Positions 14,803-23,598 are shown, counted from the first letter of the stretch. The stretch is 64,000 nt of DNA from Methanobacterium sp. UBA44 (GCA_002494885.1 DACV01000002.1:310001-374000), one strand, 5' to 3'. A program made the numbers and translations. The notes: generated from the sequence alone by a model not told the origin.

Positions 14803-15942
14803 TTATTCTTCGGCCATATCTTTTCTAAATTTAGGGTCAGCCATTAATTTTTCCAGTAATACAAGTCGTTCTTCTAAAACTGAAATCTGTTCATCCTTAA
14901 CCTTAGAATCTTCTTCATATTTATGCTTAAGTTCCTTATATTCAGGGCTCAATATAGTTTTAACATCTGTTGGAATTGTTGTCAAGTGAGGTAAAACCTT
15001 AATATATTCTGTTTTTAGTCTCTGAATACTCGGTTTGGTATAAATATCTATAATTTCGGCAGGTTTATGACCTAAAAGCCATTCAGCATCCTGATTGCTC
15101 ATTCCATAATTGACACAAGTTGACTTGAAGAATTTCCTGATAACGTGCAGATGAAAGAATCTATAATTTCCTCGCTTTTCAAATCCACATCTGTCATTAA
15201 TTCTACCAACAGCAATTGCAAGGACATTACCATCCTTAATATCACCAAATTTATTTGGAAAAAGCCATTCTTCAGGTCCAAGCCCTGTTTTTTCTAAATA
15301 GTTAATTAAGTACTTGTTAGCTTCTGGACTACTAAAAGTATAATATGACATTTTGGTCTTAATTCTTTTTATATGCCAAGTTGGAATGTTATCAACATCA
15401 ATTAAGTCTATGGAATCCACATCATGAGCTTTTAAGAAATCCTTCACTTTTAAATGTCTTAATTCATTTGAACCCATGCCTGAGGACATCGCTAATGAAA
15501 TTAACGCTTTCATTTTGATTTTAGAGTTATCTAAGACCTTTTCAAAGTGTTCAAGATTTGGAAGGTCATCCATTGTTCTTCTCTCGTGGGTTCTTTCCTC
15601 TTGGATTGTATTGGAGACATTTGGAAGGACTATGTCGAACTGCTTATAAAATGTCTTGACAAAAACCATTCTTGAGGATATTGTTTCTTTTGAATACCCT
15701 TTTGATTGCATGAATTCTTTATATCCAATCAATCGTTTTTTTATGGTTCTTTTCCTTAATCTTGGAATTGTGTCTTCTTCGTTTTCTGCTTCCTCTAATA
15801 AGTTTTTGGGTGTTATATTGTCGTTGTATCTGCAGTATGCTAACATCATTTTAGTGTAATTAGATATGGTGTTGTCTGACCTTGTTCTTGCTCGTATGAA
15901 CTCTTTGAAAACTTCGTCGTTTTTTATGTCTTCCATATTCAT
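14803..15942 (-). CDS. tyrosine recombinase (integrase)
   Basis: Site-specific recombinase that would insert and excise the element. The N-terminal SAM-like core-binding domain covers about residues 10-120. The catalytic set is visible: Arg in ELRHL (about 161), HxxR in HVIRKFF (about 264), GHK (about 291) and the nucleophile Tyr in DIYTK (about 299). A C-terminal coiled segment of about 50 residues follows. Length 379 fits archaeal phage-type integrases. It points inward from the right end of the element, next to alba, so the right attachment site should lie in 15943-16217. Confidence 0.92.
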   Translation of the reverse strand: MNMEDIKNDEVFKEFIRARTRSDNTISNYTKMMLAYCRYNDNITPKNLLEEAENEEDTIPRLRKRTIKKRLIGYKEFMQSKGYSKETISSRMVFVKTFYKQFDIVLPNVSNTIQEERTHERRTMDDLPNLEHFEKVLDNSKIKMKALISLAMSSGMGSNELRHLKVKDFLKAHDVDSIDLIDVDNIPTWHIKRIKTKMSYYTFSSPEANKYLINYLEKTGLGPEEWLFPNKFGDIKDGNVLAIAVGRINDRCGFEKRGNYRFFHLHVIRKFFKSTCVNYGMSNQDAEWLLGHKPAEIIDIYTKPSIQRLKTEYIKVLPHLTTIPTDVKTILSPEYKELKHKYEEDSKVKDEQISVLEERLVLLEKLMADPKFRKDMAEE

Positions 15943-16207
15943 AGTTTATATTATGGTTCTTATGATATATAAATCCTTATCATTTTCGATTGGCGTCTTT
16001 TGTAAATGCTTTCTCTTTTCATGGTATTAAGTAAATTGGGCTTTGGATAAATAAATTATTCATAAAAATTCAAATTTATATGAGGAAGTTAATTCAACTG
16101 ATTTTAGTTCAGTATTTGGATTAAATGTGCTAAAAATTTAACTTTTAAACTTATTAATAATTACAGCAAAATCAACCCAGTTTACATAAAACTAAAAGGA
16201 GTTATTG

Positions 16208-16223
16208 CAGTGATTTTTCACTG
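16208..16223. repeat. 6-bp inverted repeat across the alba stop codon
   Basis: CAGTGA and TCACTG are separated by TTTT; the alba stop lies inside the right arm. No U-rich tail follows on the minus strand, so a classic terminator is unlikely. It might mark the edge of the integrated element or an RNA hairpin at the alba 3' end. Confidence 0.3.
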
Positions 16224-16493
16224 TTTATTAAGTAGTATTTCAATGGCTGAAATATTACTGTTTGTTCCCTCATTATTTGTCACTTCTTCAGTACTGATAT
16301 CAATGGATCCAAGTTCTGCATCTAATATAAACTTGTTTCTAACTATTTCAGCAACGTCAACAGCTCTACTTATTGCTCTTCCTCTTGCTTTTAACGTTAC
16401 TTCCGGTGATCCGTTGTTCATTTGTGTTACTACCGCTAATACATAATTCATTACTGGTTTATTTCCTATGTATACTACATTTTCATCTGACAT
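16218..16493 (-). CDS. albA: DNA/RNA-binding chromatin protein Alba
   Basis: Archaeal chromatin protein that coats DNA and binds RNA as a dimer. The sequence is typical from the first strand (NVVYIGNKPVMNYVLAVVTQ split after the Lys of the KP pair) through the KARGRAISRAVDVAEIVRN helix; the Lys in IGNKP is the residue whose acetylation is known in Sulfolobus Alba. Length 91 is normal. An AGAGGTC ribosome binding site precedes the ATG. This is a host gene at the right flank of the integrated element. Confidence 0.95.
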   Translation of the reverse strand: MSDENVVYIGNKPVMNYVLAVVTQMNNGSPEVTLKARGRAISRAVDVAEIVRNKFILDAELGSIDISTEEVTNNEGTNSNISAIEILLNKQ

Positions 16494-16724
16494 TTTTTTG
16501 ACCTCTAGATAACATTATGAATAGGATAGTAGTTACCTTTTCCTATTTATAGTCATGAACGTTAATTATTAGAAATCAGGATTCAAAAAACCCTGCTAAA
16601 TTGCTTTAATTATCTGAAAACACGTTCACTACCTGATTTTTAGTTAGTGTTTAGTTTAAAAACACCTGCATTTGACTATAATTATCAAAAACTTGTAAAT
16701 GTCAATAAGATCAAGTTGTATAAT

Positions 16725-17153
16725 ATGAGCGAACATAAACAAATAAATGTAAAAATAGATGATGATTTTATAATTTCTGTAGATGAAGGTTTAGAAGATA
16801 TCATTAAAAACTTCTCCCATTGGGAAATTGACACATGTAACTGTTGCATTGATTATAAAGGCTCAGTATGGATAGAATTTTGCGATTTTGATGATTGGAA
16901 ACAGTTTTTACAATTAGCGCTGCGCAATAACATTGCAGTTAATGGAAGTAGCAACCGCGAAACTCTCTGGAACTTCCTTCAAGAAAAAGCAGATGTAAAA
17001 TTAGTATATGATGAAGAACTCATGCAGGACCCCAATAATGAAGAAGGAGTTATAGGAACAGGCATTCTAGTTATTTGTGTTGGTTTAATGTTTAAGAAGG
17101 AGTTACTGGATGAATTTAGGGGATTGTTCTTTGAAGTGCTACCATCTAAATAG
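16725..17153 (+). CDS. hypothetical protein, 142 aa
   Basis: Family not recognised. The protein is acidic, has a CNCC cysteine cluster near residue 45, and a hydrophobic stretch GTGILVICVGLMF near residues 113-125 that could be a buried strand or a short membrane segment. ATG 16725 is chosen as start because it begins a more protein-like N-terminus; an upstream GTG in frame at 16647 would add 26 residues. No ribosome binding site is clear for either. Confidence 0.55.
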   Translation: MSEHKQINVKIDDDFIISVDEGLEDIIKNFSHWEIDTCNCCIDYKGSVWIEFCDFDDWKQFLQLALRNNIAVNGSSNRETLWNFLQEKADVKLVYDEELMQDPNNEEGVIGTGILVICVGLMFKKELLDEFRGLFFEVLPSK

Positions 17154-17207
17154 AAGCTATAAAATTAAATAGGGATTTAAAAGGAAGTTAAAAATAGAGA
17201 GCATTTT

Positions 17208-17504
17208 TCATAACCTTTTATCTGGAATTCTTTGATGATCTGCGGTGCCCTTTCCAGGTTTTGAATCATCAGCATATTTATCAGACGATCTTTTGGTCTC
17301 TTTTGCTTTTGGCCTTATAAGCCCTCGTTCCATGAAATAATCTTGTTCTAATAGTTTATCTAAAACTTCATTAAATTCTGCTATTTTTAGATCAGGGAAT
17401 TTCCTTTTTAATTTTTTGTATAATTGTTTTTCAAGATAAACGCCATTATGTTCTTTTAATAGCTCATCGGCTCTTTCTTTTATCCGGATACGTTTGTCAT
17501 CCAT
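17208..17504 (-). CDS. hypothetical protein, 98 aa
   Basis: Not recognised. The first 65 residues are helical and charged, with a possible winged-helix-like part (YLEKQLYKKLKRKFPDL, then EFNEVLDKLLEQDYF); the last 30 are Lys/Arg/Ser/Pro-rich and likely disordered. An AGGAG ribosome binding site lies 8 bases before the ATG, so translation is likely. Confidence 0.6.
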   Translation of the reverse strand: MDDKRIRIKERADELLKEHNGVYLEKQLYKKLKRKFPDLKIAEFNEVLDKLLEQDYFMERGLIRPKAKETKRSSDKYADDSKPGKGTADHQRIPDKRL

Positions 17505-17988
17505 ATTTTAATCTCCTGCGGTTATTTGATTATAATTTATCAGTATATCATTCCTTAAATAATGTAACTTCCTATGAAGGATTAATTTAAATCTATTTAA
17601 AAATCTGCAAATTAAATAAAATCAACAGGTAGGATCGGGGGCTTTGGGTGAATAATTATTTATTGGAAATACTAAAAGAATTTAAATTTAATTCTCTAAA
17701 TTTTGTTTTAAAAAGCTTAATTTTATTTAAAAGAATATGATATTGAATTAATACATTATTTTACCAATTATTTTATTTTGATCTGATTTGAGATAAATAA
17801 AAGGTTTAATGGCTTTTAATATATTAAATTCTTGATTTAAGTGATGTTTGCTTTTACTAACTCTTGATATATATTTATAATGTATAAAGACATATCATTC
17901 AATAATAGACTCAGAAAAATAACTTTAGAACATAATATAAGTTTTTATGTTATTTATTTGTTTTAAATATAGCCTCTTTAGGGTCATA
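17505..17988. other. long AT-rich intergenic region with a TATA-like box
   Basis: No ORF of note. A TATA-like ATATATTTATAATG at 17868-17881 lies about 110 bases before the likely start of the RloC-like gene and may be its promoter. A short G-rich stretch (ATCGGGGGCTTTGGG, about 17633) stands out from the AT-rich surroundings. Nothing else is seen. Confidence 0.4.
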
Positions 17989-20256
17989 ATGGAAAAAAGA
18001 GATGAAATTATGGCTAATATAAAAATAAATTTAGATATTGATAATGTAGGTCCACATCAGAAGCTACAATTTAAGGATGAGACAAGTTCAATAAAGATAG
18101 GGTTGTATGCTAATAATGGGGCAGGAAAAACATTTATTAGTCGTGCTTTTCGGTTAGTATCCCATATAAATGATTTTAGTTTACTGGATAGTTCTCAAAC
18201 AAATAAATTGTTGACAACAGATGAAAAAAAAGGAACATTTTTATTTAAAATCACTGATCTAAATGATCCTGATTCTGTTAAAAAACTAGAAATTAAGCTA
18301 AATAGGAATTCTAAACCACTAATTAATGATAATACTGGCTATTTTTTCCATGTTTTTAATAGTGATTATGTTGCTGAAAATTTAGAGTTAAATGGCTATA
18401 TTCCTCCAAGTAAGGATATTCAAGGTTATATAATAGGCAAACCTCATATTGATGTTACTAAAGAAAAGCTTAAATTAGAAGAATTAATTGAAAATCAAGA
18501 AAAAATCCACAAAAAAATTAAAGAAGGTATCAAAAAAGCCCATGAAGAGTTAGATACTCTTAAAATCAGTAAAAATACTACAGAATATAAACAAATCAAG
18601 TTTGAGAACGTAATTGCAACTATTGATGTTGATGAAGATGAAAGTTTTGATATTCTTAAAACTGAGTATCAGAAGTTAAAAACTATGCCAGATGGTTTAG
18701 ATGATGTATTAATATTGGATTATAACATTGATAATTCTCTATTGAATGATGTAAAAAAGTTATTATCAACTGTTTATAATAAGTCTAATTTACCTCAAGA
18801 TTTTGTTGATAAGATAAAATTTAAACAAAAATTTATCGAAGAAGGAATTGAATTATATGATTCAGATACAAAGAAATGTCCATTTTGTAAGCAAAAACTA
18901 GATGAAACTGCAATTAAAATCATTACTTGTTATAATGATTATATTCAAGATTCAGAAGCAAAAACTATAAGAGAAATTAATGAAGTCATTGATAAACTAA
19001 AAGAACTTAAAAGGGATATTGAAATTCATTATAGTAAATTTGACAATATCAATGTTAATTTTAATTATATTAAACAATTTTTACCATCATCGAAAAAAAA
19101 TAAATTAAAAATCCTAAGTAACAATGAAAAAGCACTTAATGAAATTGATGAACTAATAGAAATGCTTTCTATTAAAAAAGAGAATATTGAATCCACAAAA
19201 TTTGAATTTGAACATCAAATAAATAATATTAACAATTTTCTTGATCAACTAAAAAAAGAGCTAAAAGATCAAATAGAGGATATCAATGCAATAAATCAGG
19301 CCAAAAATGATGTTGAAAAAGAAAAACTCAAATTAAGGAGAAGACTTTGTAATGCAAGATATTTAGGCATTATAACTGAACAAAAAGAAAATCTTCAAGG
19401 AAATAAAAAACTTAATTCAGATATATCTGTACTTAAAAATGATATTGAAAGAAAAGAAAGCGAATCTAAAATTGATAAAAAGAAAGAAGTAATTAAATCA
19501 TTGAAATATTTCTTGAATTTCTTCTTTCGGGATAAATACAAGTTTGATGATGAAAATTTCTGTATTAAATTTAAGGATAAGAGCTTATCTGACAATGCAA
19601 CTCATGTTTTAAGTGATGGTGAAAAAGGGATTGTTGCTTTTTGTTATTATCTTGCTACTGTCCATATGATTATTAAAAGAGAAAGTGACTATAAAAAGCT
19701 ATTTTTTATAATTGATGATCCCATTTCAAGTATGGATTATAATTTTGTTTATGCGGTAGCACAGAGTATCCGTAAAATAAAAGATCACTTTGATGTTGAA
19801 CGTAACAGGTTTATTATACTCACTCATAATTTAGAATTCATGAATTTATTAAAAGAGAATAAAATAGTTGCTCATCAATACATTCTTAAAAAAAATACGA
19901 TTAATGGATGGAGCAACAAATTAATGTTACCGTATGAGCATCATTTGGCTGATATCATTGAAATATCAAAAAAAGATATAAATAATGTTGATGAAAATCG
20001 TTTACATACAATACCTAATTCTATTAGGCATGTTCTAGAGACTATTTGTAAATTTGAATATCGAAATAAAGATATTGGCGAATTCATATCTGAAAAGTCA
20101 GAATTAAATGAAAACGGCCATATATATACTTTAATACAGGCATTATCGCATGGTACGCTTAGTAGTGCTCCTATAAATGATGAAATTGTTATAAATGCTT
20201 GTAAGGATGTTGTTAATTTTATTAGAGAAGATTATCCCGGACAAATTGATACTTAA
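17989..20256 (+). CDS. RloC-like AAA ATPase with zinc hook, candidate anticodon nuclease
   Basis: An AAA_13/SMC-like ABC ATPase of 755 residues from ATG 17989 (an ATG at 17947 is also in frame, and one at 18010). Walker A NNGAGKT is near residue 41; a long coiled coil is broken by CPFC near 297, the zinc-hook form seen in RloC; then ABC signature LSDGEKG (about 542), Walker B FFIIDDPISSMD (about 575) and the switch His in THNLEF (about 613). The last 80 residues contain RHVLE (Arg and Glu four apart, about 679-683) and SHG (about 720), arranged like the Arg-Glu-His triad described for the PrrC/RloC tRNA nucleases. The nuclease assignment is inference; the ATPase with zinc hook is direct. Confidence 0.8.
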   Translation: MEKRDEIMANIKINLDIDNVGPHQKLQFKDETSSIKIGLYANNGAGKTFISRAFRLVSHINDFSLLDSSQTNKLLTTDEKKGTFLFKITDLNDPDSVKKLEIKLNRNSKPLINDNTGYFFHVFNSDYVAENLELNGYIPPSKDIQGYIIGKPHIDVTKEKLKLEELIENQEKIHKKIKEGIKKAHEELDTLKISKNTTEYKQIKFENVIATIDVDEDESFDILKTEYQKLKTMPDGLDDVLILDYNIDNSLLNDVKKLLSTVYNKSNLPQDFVDKIKFKQKFIEEGIELYDSDTKKCPFCKQKLDETAIKIITCYNDYIQDSEAKTIREINEVIDKLKELKRDIEIHYSKFDNINVNFNYIKQFLPSSKKNKLKILSNNEKALNEIDELIEMLSIKKENIESTKFEFEHQINNINNFLDQLKKELKDQIEDINAINQAKNDVEKEKLKLRRRLCNARYLGIITEQKENLQGNKKLNSDISVLKNDIERKESESKIDKKKEVIKSLKYFLNFFFRDKYKFDDENFCIKFKDKSLSDNATHVLSDGEKGIVAFCYYLATVHMIIKRESDYKKLFFIIDDPISSMDYNFVYAVAQSIRKIKDHFDVERNRFIILTHNLEFMNLLKENKIVAHQYILKKNTINGWSNKLMLPYEHHLADIIEISKKDINNVDENRLHTIPNSIRHVLETICKFEYRNKDIGEFISEKSELNENGHIYTLIQALSHGTLSSAPINDEIVINACKDVVNFIREDYPGQIDT

Positions 20257-21134
20257 TATGAAAATAGGCTGTTTAATAGGTTATCAAGTTTCTTCTCCAA
20301 AATTCGATAGTTCATAGGAAATTCAATCTCTTTAAACGAATTTCTTACTGTATCTTGCATTTTTTTCCATGCAGGGCCATCAGTTACCCATATAAAAGTT
20401 AAACCTTTTTCATCAATCTTTTTTTGAAGATCAATGTATGCATTTGCAGTTTCTATAGGTTTACTGCCTGTTGAACTGTAAAAATTACATTCTATTATAA
20501 TTTCAGGCTTATCATTTTTATATATTACAAAATCTGGCCTTTTATTCCTTTTTAGAGTTATATTTGTATCTTGAGACTTTAAAGTAAGATTTTTATCAGA
20601 TTCTCTTATTTTCTTTTTCAAGAATAATTCCAATATTTGCTCAAAAATGGTTCCGCTTCTATTTTTTCGAGCATTTGAATCTAAACCAACTTCCATGCCT
20701 AAAATATATGCATGTAAATCGTTGATTTCTCCGAAAAGATTTATTATTCCTGATTTATCACAGAACTCGATAATATCTTCTATTTCCTCATCTTTAACCT
20801 TTGGAATGAAGCTGATTTCTTTAAAAAATAATTCTTCCCCTATATCTAAAACTACGATATTTTTATCTCTTATTGCAATTATTAAAGGAATTATAGGGAT
20901 TACTTCAGGATATTTTTGAATTATTTCTCTTAATTTGTCTTTTCTTTCATTACTTTCTACTTTTGATAAGGAGTTTAAAATGCTAATTTCTGTAACGCAT
21001 TGAGCCATGTTCCTTTTTATCTTTTCCCAATCCACATAGAACTCATAAGTACGATTTGTTTCAAGGAGAGTCTTAAGAAAGTAATCTATATACTCTTCTT
21101 TATTTTTAAAACCAAGAACATCATATTTAACCAT
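20253..21134 (-). CDS. DpnII-type restriction endonuclease (GATC)
   Basis: DpnII-family type II endonuclease, 293 residues, near the 288 usual for the family. The family-typical N-terminal part is present (EFYVDWEKIKRNM, then EISILNSL, then PEVIPIIPLIIAIRD). The catalytic core is RPDFVIYKND..IIIECNFYSSTGSKP: Asp and Glu of a PD-(D/E)xK site, with ECN where relatives usually have EVN. It overlaps the stop of the convergent RloC-like gene by 4 bases. The Dam-type methylase gene just upstream is truncated, so either another GATC methylase protects the cell or this enzyme is not active. Confidence 0.85.
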   Translation of the reverse strand: MVKYDVLGFKNKEEYIDYFLKTLLETNRTYEFYVDWEKIKRNMAQCVTEISILNSLSKVESNERKDKLREIIQKYPEVIPIIPLIIAIRDKNIVVLDIGEELFFKEISFIPKVKDEEIEDIIEFCDKSGIINLFGEINDLHAYILGMEVGLDSNARKNRSGTIFEQILELFLKKKIRESDKNLTLKSQDTNITLKRNKRPDFVIYKNDKPEIIIECNFYSSTGSKPIETANAYIDLQKKIDEKGLTFIWVTDGPAWKKMQDTVRNSFKEIEFPMNYRILEKKLDNLLNSLFSY

Positions 21135-21152
21135 AAGAACATCTCAAAGCTA

Positions 21153-21821
21153 TTAGTGATAATTTCTGACTATTATCTCGTTTATTTCTCCTCTTCCTGA
21201 AGCATCGGAGTTTATGTGTCTCTTTGCAGGGACTCTTTCAATATTATAATTAGCATAAAGCTCATCGAAAAATTCATCATTTGGATCTTCATTTTTTGGG
21301 TCAGAGTTACTTAACATTATATATGCGCTGCGTTTATCCATCTCATTAAAGAATTTAGCCAATCTAATTTGGTCATCATCAACAAAGCCATCTTTAGTGT
21401 AACTTGTAAAGCTGGATGTTTTATTTAAGGGTCGGTATGGTGGATCTAAATAAACAAAACTGTCCTTTTTAACATATTTTTCAGCTTCGGAAAAATCCGC
21501 ACAGAATATCTCTGTATCTTTTAAAGCTATACTAACTTCTTTGATGTTTTTAGAATCGCATATTGTAGGATTTTTATATTTTCCAAATGGAACATTAAAT
21601 CCTCCTTTCTTATTTTGACGAAAAAGTCCATTAAAACAGGTTTTATTTAAAAAGATGAGGTAACTTGCTCTTTCTATCCATTCATCATTGTAATTATCAT
21701 AATCAAAATCATTCATCTGTAAATTGTAGTTATCCCGAACATCATAATAGAATTCTTTTCTTTTTTCTTCTGATTTTTTGTGATATTCTTTTTCCATTTG
21801 ACATAATATTTTTATTAGCTC
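21153..21821 (-). pseudogene. N-terminally truncated Dam-type adenine methylase
   Basis: The C-terminal two thirds of a D12-class (Dam/M.DpnII) N6-adenine methyltransferase: NKTCFNGLFRQNKKGGFNVPFG, split around the Arg, the catalytic DPPY in VYLDPPYRPL, and the end RGEINEIIVRNY. The first ATG (21797) would give 214 residues, but homology seems to run upstream to about 21821. The SAM-binding motif I (WxGGK..FxGGG) and about 60-70 residues that should precede it are absent; instead the sequence runs into a TPR gene on the other strand. No ribosome binding site precedes the ATG. It should be unable to bind SAM normally. Confidence 0.75.
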
Positions 21822-22258
21822 TTTTTTACAAAGGAAATGTGTTGTATTTCATGGAAAGAGAAGCAGAAGCAATTGAATACTTCCAAAAAGCCCTCAAAGT
21901 AGATAAAAATCAGGAAGAGCTCTGGAACTATTTAGGATATATCCAATTCAGCATTGGACAAAATTATGAAGCAATAGAATCTTTTAATGAAGCTATTAAG
22001 CTCAACAATGAGTTTGAAGAAGCCCTTAAAATCTGTGAAAATTTTCAATTTTCACGCAGCAAAAACGAAGTTTTTGCATGCTCTGATTTTGGGGCCTGTA
22101 AAACCGAAGGTTTTGCAGAAGCTTATATGAACCTTGGAAATGTTTATAAGGAGTTAGGTAAGGATAAACTGGCTCTGGATTGCTTCCAAAAAGTTCGGGA
22201 TATTTCACCTGATAATGGAGAAGTATTAAGAGAAATTGAGGAGCTAAAAGCTAAATAG
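21815..22258 (+). CDS. truncated TPR protein carrying a hairpin-repeat insertion
   Basis: Tetratricopeptide repeats are clear: ALFYKGNVLYFMEREAEAI (split, start of repeat 1), then WNYLGYIQFSIGQNYEAIESFNEAI, then YMNLGNVYKELGKDKLALDCFQKV. TPR homology begins in frame at about 21815, ahead of the first ATG (21851), directly at the break with the dam remnant, so the N-terminus of a longer TPR protein seems to be missing. Repeat 3 is interrupted after its EFEEA end by 33 codons (22025-22123) made of three DNA hairpins. Any product made from ATG 21851 would be 135 residues. Confidence 0.6.
   Translation, partial: LALFYKGNVLYFMEREAEAIEYFQKALKVDKNQEELWNYLGYIQFSIGQNYEAIESFNEAIKLNNEFEEALKICENFQFSRSKNEVFACSDFGACKTEGFAEAYMNLGNVYKELGKDKLALDCFQKVRDISPDNGEVLREIEELKAK
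22025..22123. repeat. multi-hairpin palindromic element inside the TPR coding sequence
   Basis: Three back-to-back hairpins: 22035-22055 (9-bp arms GTGAAAATT, loop TTC), 22059-22077 (8-bp arms GCAAAAAC, loop GAA) and 22096-22118 (10-bp arms with one T-G pair, loop GAA). The segment is 99 bases, 33 codons, stop-free, and splits a TPR repeat; removing it joins EFEEA to YMNLGNVYKELG as a normal repeat would read. The hairpins match the type seen between genes at 26.3, 41.3 and 48.1 kb. Confidence 0.75.
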
Positions 22259-22405
22259 ATATGTATTATTTGATTTAAAAATAATTATGATTTCTTTTTT
22301 TTTAACTGTAGCTATCGAAATTTATTGAATTCAATAATTGAATAAATTATTAATAATTAAAAGCATATATTTGATATGTAAAATGAATTTTTGGAGTTGA
22401 AAAGC

Positions 22406-22810
22406 ATGCCGAGAGTTATACATTTTGAAATACCTGCAGATGATCCAGAAAGAGCTGTAAAATTTTATGAAGAAGTTTTTGGATGGAAGATCGAAAAATG
22501 GGATGGGCCTTTTGACTACTGGCTTGTAAGGACTGGAGAGGAAGATGAGCCTGGTATCAATGGAGCTATACATTCCAGAGAGATGAGCCCAATAGTAAAG
22601 AATGCCATTGGTGTTGATTCATTCGGCGAATATGCCGAAAAAATCAAAAAGGCTGGAGGAAAATTTCTAATGGAAAAAGAGACCCTTCCCGGCGTTGGAG
22701 CCATGGCTGCATTTGAAGATACAGAAGGTAATGTTTCTGTACTTATTGAACCAGAAAAAGATACAGAAGGTAATGTTTCTGTACTTATTGAACCAGAAAT
22801 GATGGATTAA
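22406..22810 (+). CDS. VOC (glyoxalase/bleomycin-resistance) family protein
   Basis: A single vicinal-oxygen-chelate fold: IHFEIPADDPERAVKFYEEV and FGWKIEKW at the N-terminus, GINGAIHSR in the middle, and AFEDTEGNVSVLIEPE at the end. This subfamily is of unknown substrate. ATG 22406 has GGAG 9 bases upstream; a TTG at 22391 lies before the site and is less likely. The last 14 codons of the fold (DTEGNVSVLIEPEK) are duplicated exactly, adding one extra strand's worth of sequence at the C-terminus; the protein is 134 residues instead of about 120. Confidence 0.85.
   Translation: MPRVIHFEIPADDPERAVKFYEEVFGWKIEKWDGPFDYWLVRTGEEDEPGINGAIHSREMSPIVKNAIGVDSFGEYAEKIKKAGGKFLMEKETLPGVGAMAAFEDTEGNVSVLIEPEKDTEGNVSVLIEPEMMD
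22716..22799. repeat. perfect 42-bp tandem duplication in the VOC gene
   Basis: Bases 22716-22757 are repeated without a mismatch at 22758-22799. The unit is 14 codons, so the frame is kept. The identity suggests a recent event such as replication slippage. Confidence 0.92.
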
Positions 22811-23066
22811 TAAGAATAATCTTATAAAATTTTTATATTCTTTTCATTAATGGATTAAATCAGTGACACAGTGAACATTTATCCTATTTCTTAATATATT
22901 TTATTTAATGTATCTTTTCACCTTTTTGAATCAATATTATTGCTCAATCTGGATTTCAGGGTCTTAACTAATCTTTTTATATATATCTTCCCTATGTATT
23001 ATTAAATAAAACCAACATAATATTACTAAATTTATTTATTCTATTAACTCATAAAAAGGTGATATT

Positions 23067-23579
23067 ATGACCAGATTTGAGAAACTTTGCCAAAGTTTTG
23101 CAACTGCCAGAAAGAGATATTTTAATTATGAGACTGAATGTATAGAATTTGGGGAAAAGATGGTCGCTGGTCTCGTAAATTACTTAGAATGCCCTCCAGA
23201 ACAGGTTAATTACTACCCTCCAGATAAAGAAAGTGATCCTAATGTTAGATACAACATTTATGGGGCTTCAAAACTTGGAGAAGACGGATTCTGGCAAATA
23301 GGAATTGGAATAGGGTTGTATGAATCTCCTAATGTACGTCCTCAAGAAAATGTGAGAAGCACCCTCTTAATTAAAAAAGTTGACAGCCATTTTGTGGTTA
23401 AATACGGTAAGGAAGCATCAGAAGAATTTAGAGTAGGTGGAGAATGTGAGGATGGCTTGAGGGAATTCTATCATCACATTTATAAAGAAATTAAAGAGTT
23501 ATATGATATGGAACTGGAAACTATTAAAGGAGGAGGGGAATTTGCCCATGATCACGATGATTTGAGGTATATTCAATAA
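23067..23579 (+). CDS. hypothetical protein, 170 aa
   Basis: Not recognised. Soluble, mixed alpha/beta; contains a paired GIGIGLYE strand near residue 75, STLLIKKVDSHFVVKYG near 95-112, and a His/Asp-rich tail (FAHDHDDLRY) that could bind a metal. An AAAGGTGAT ribosome binding site precedes the ATG by 5 bases. It stands alone between the VOC gene and a decayed RNase III gene. Confidence 0.65.
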   Translation: MTRFEKLCQSFATARKRYFNYETECIEFGEKMVAGLVNYLECPPEQVNYYPPDKESDPNVRYNIYGASKLGEDGFWQIGIGIGLYESPNVRPQENVRSTLLIKKVDSHFVVKYGKEASEEFRVGGECEDGLREFYHHIYKEIKELYDMELETIKGGGEFAHDHDDLRYIQ

Positions 23580-23598
23580 TCCGCAAAAAAATCAAAAT

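Noticed and set aside
15943..16217. tRNA gene as integration site
   Set aside because: No cloverleaf or CCA-type 3' end could be found next to the integrase, and no matching direct repeat was found at the hsdR side, so the attachment site stays undefined.
21665..21850. N-terminal extension of the TPR ORF
   Set aside because: This part is the opposite strand of the dam remnant; TPR-like residues start only at about 21815.
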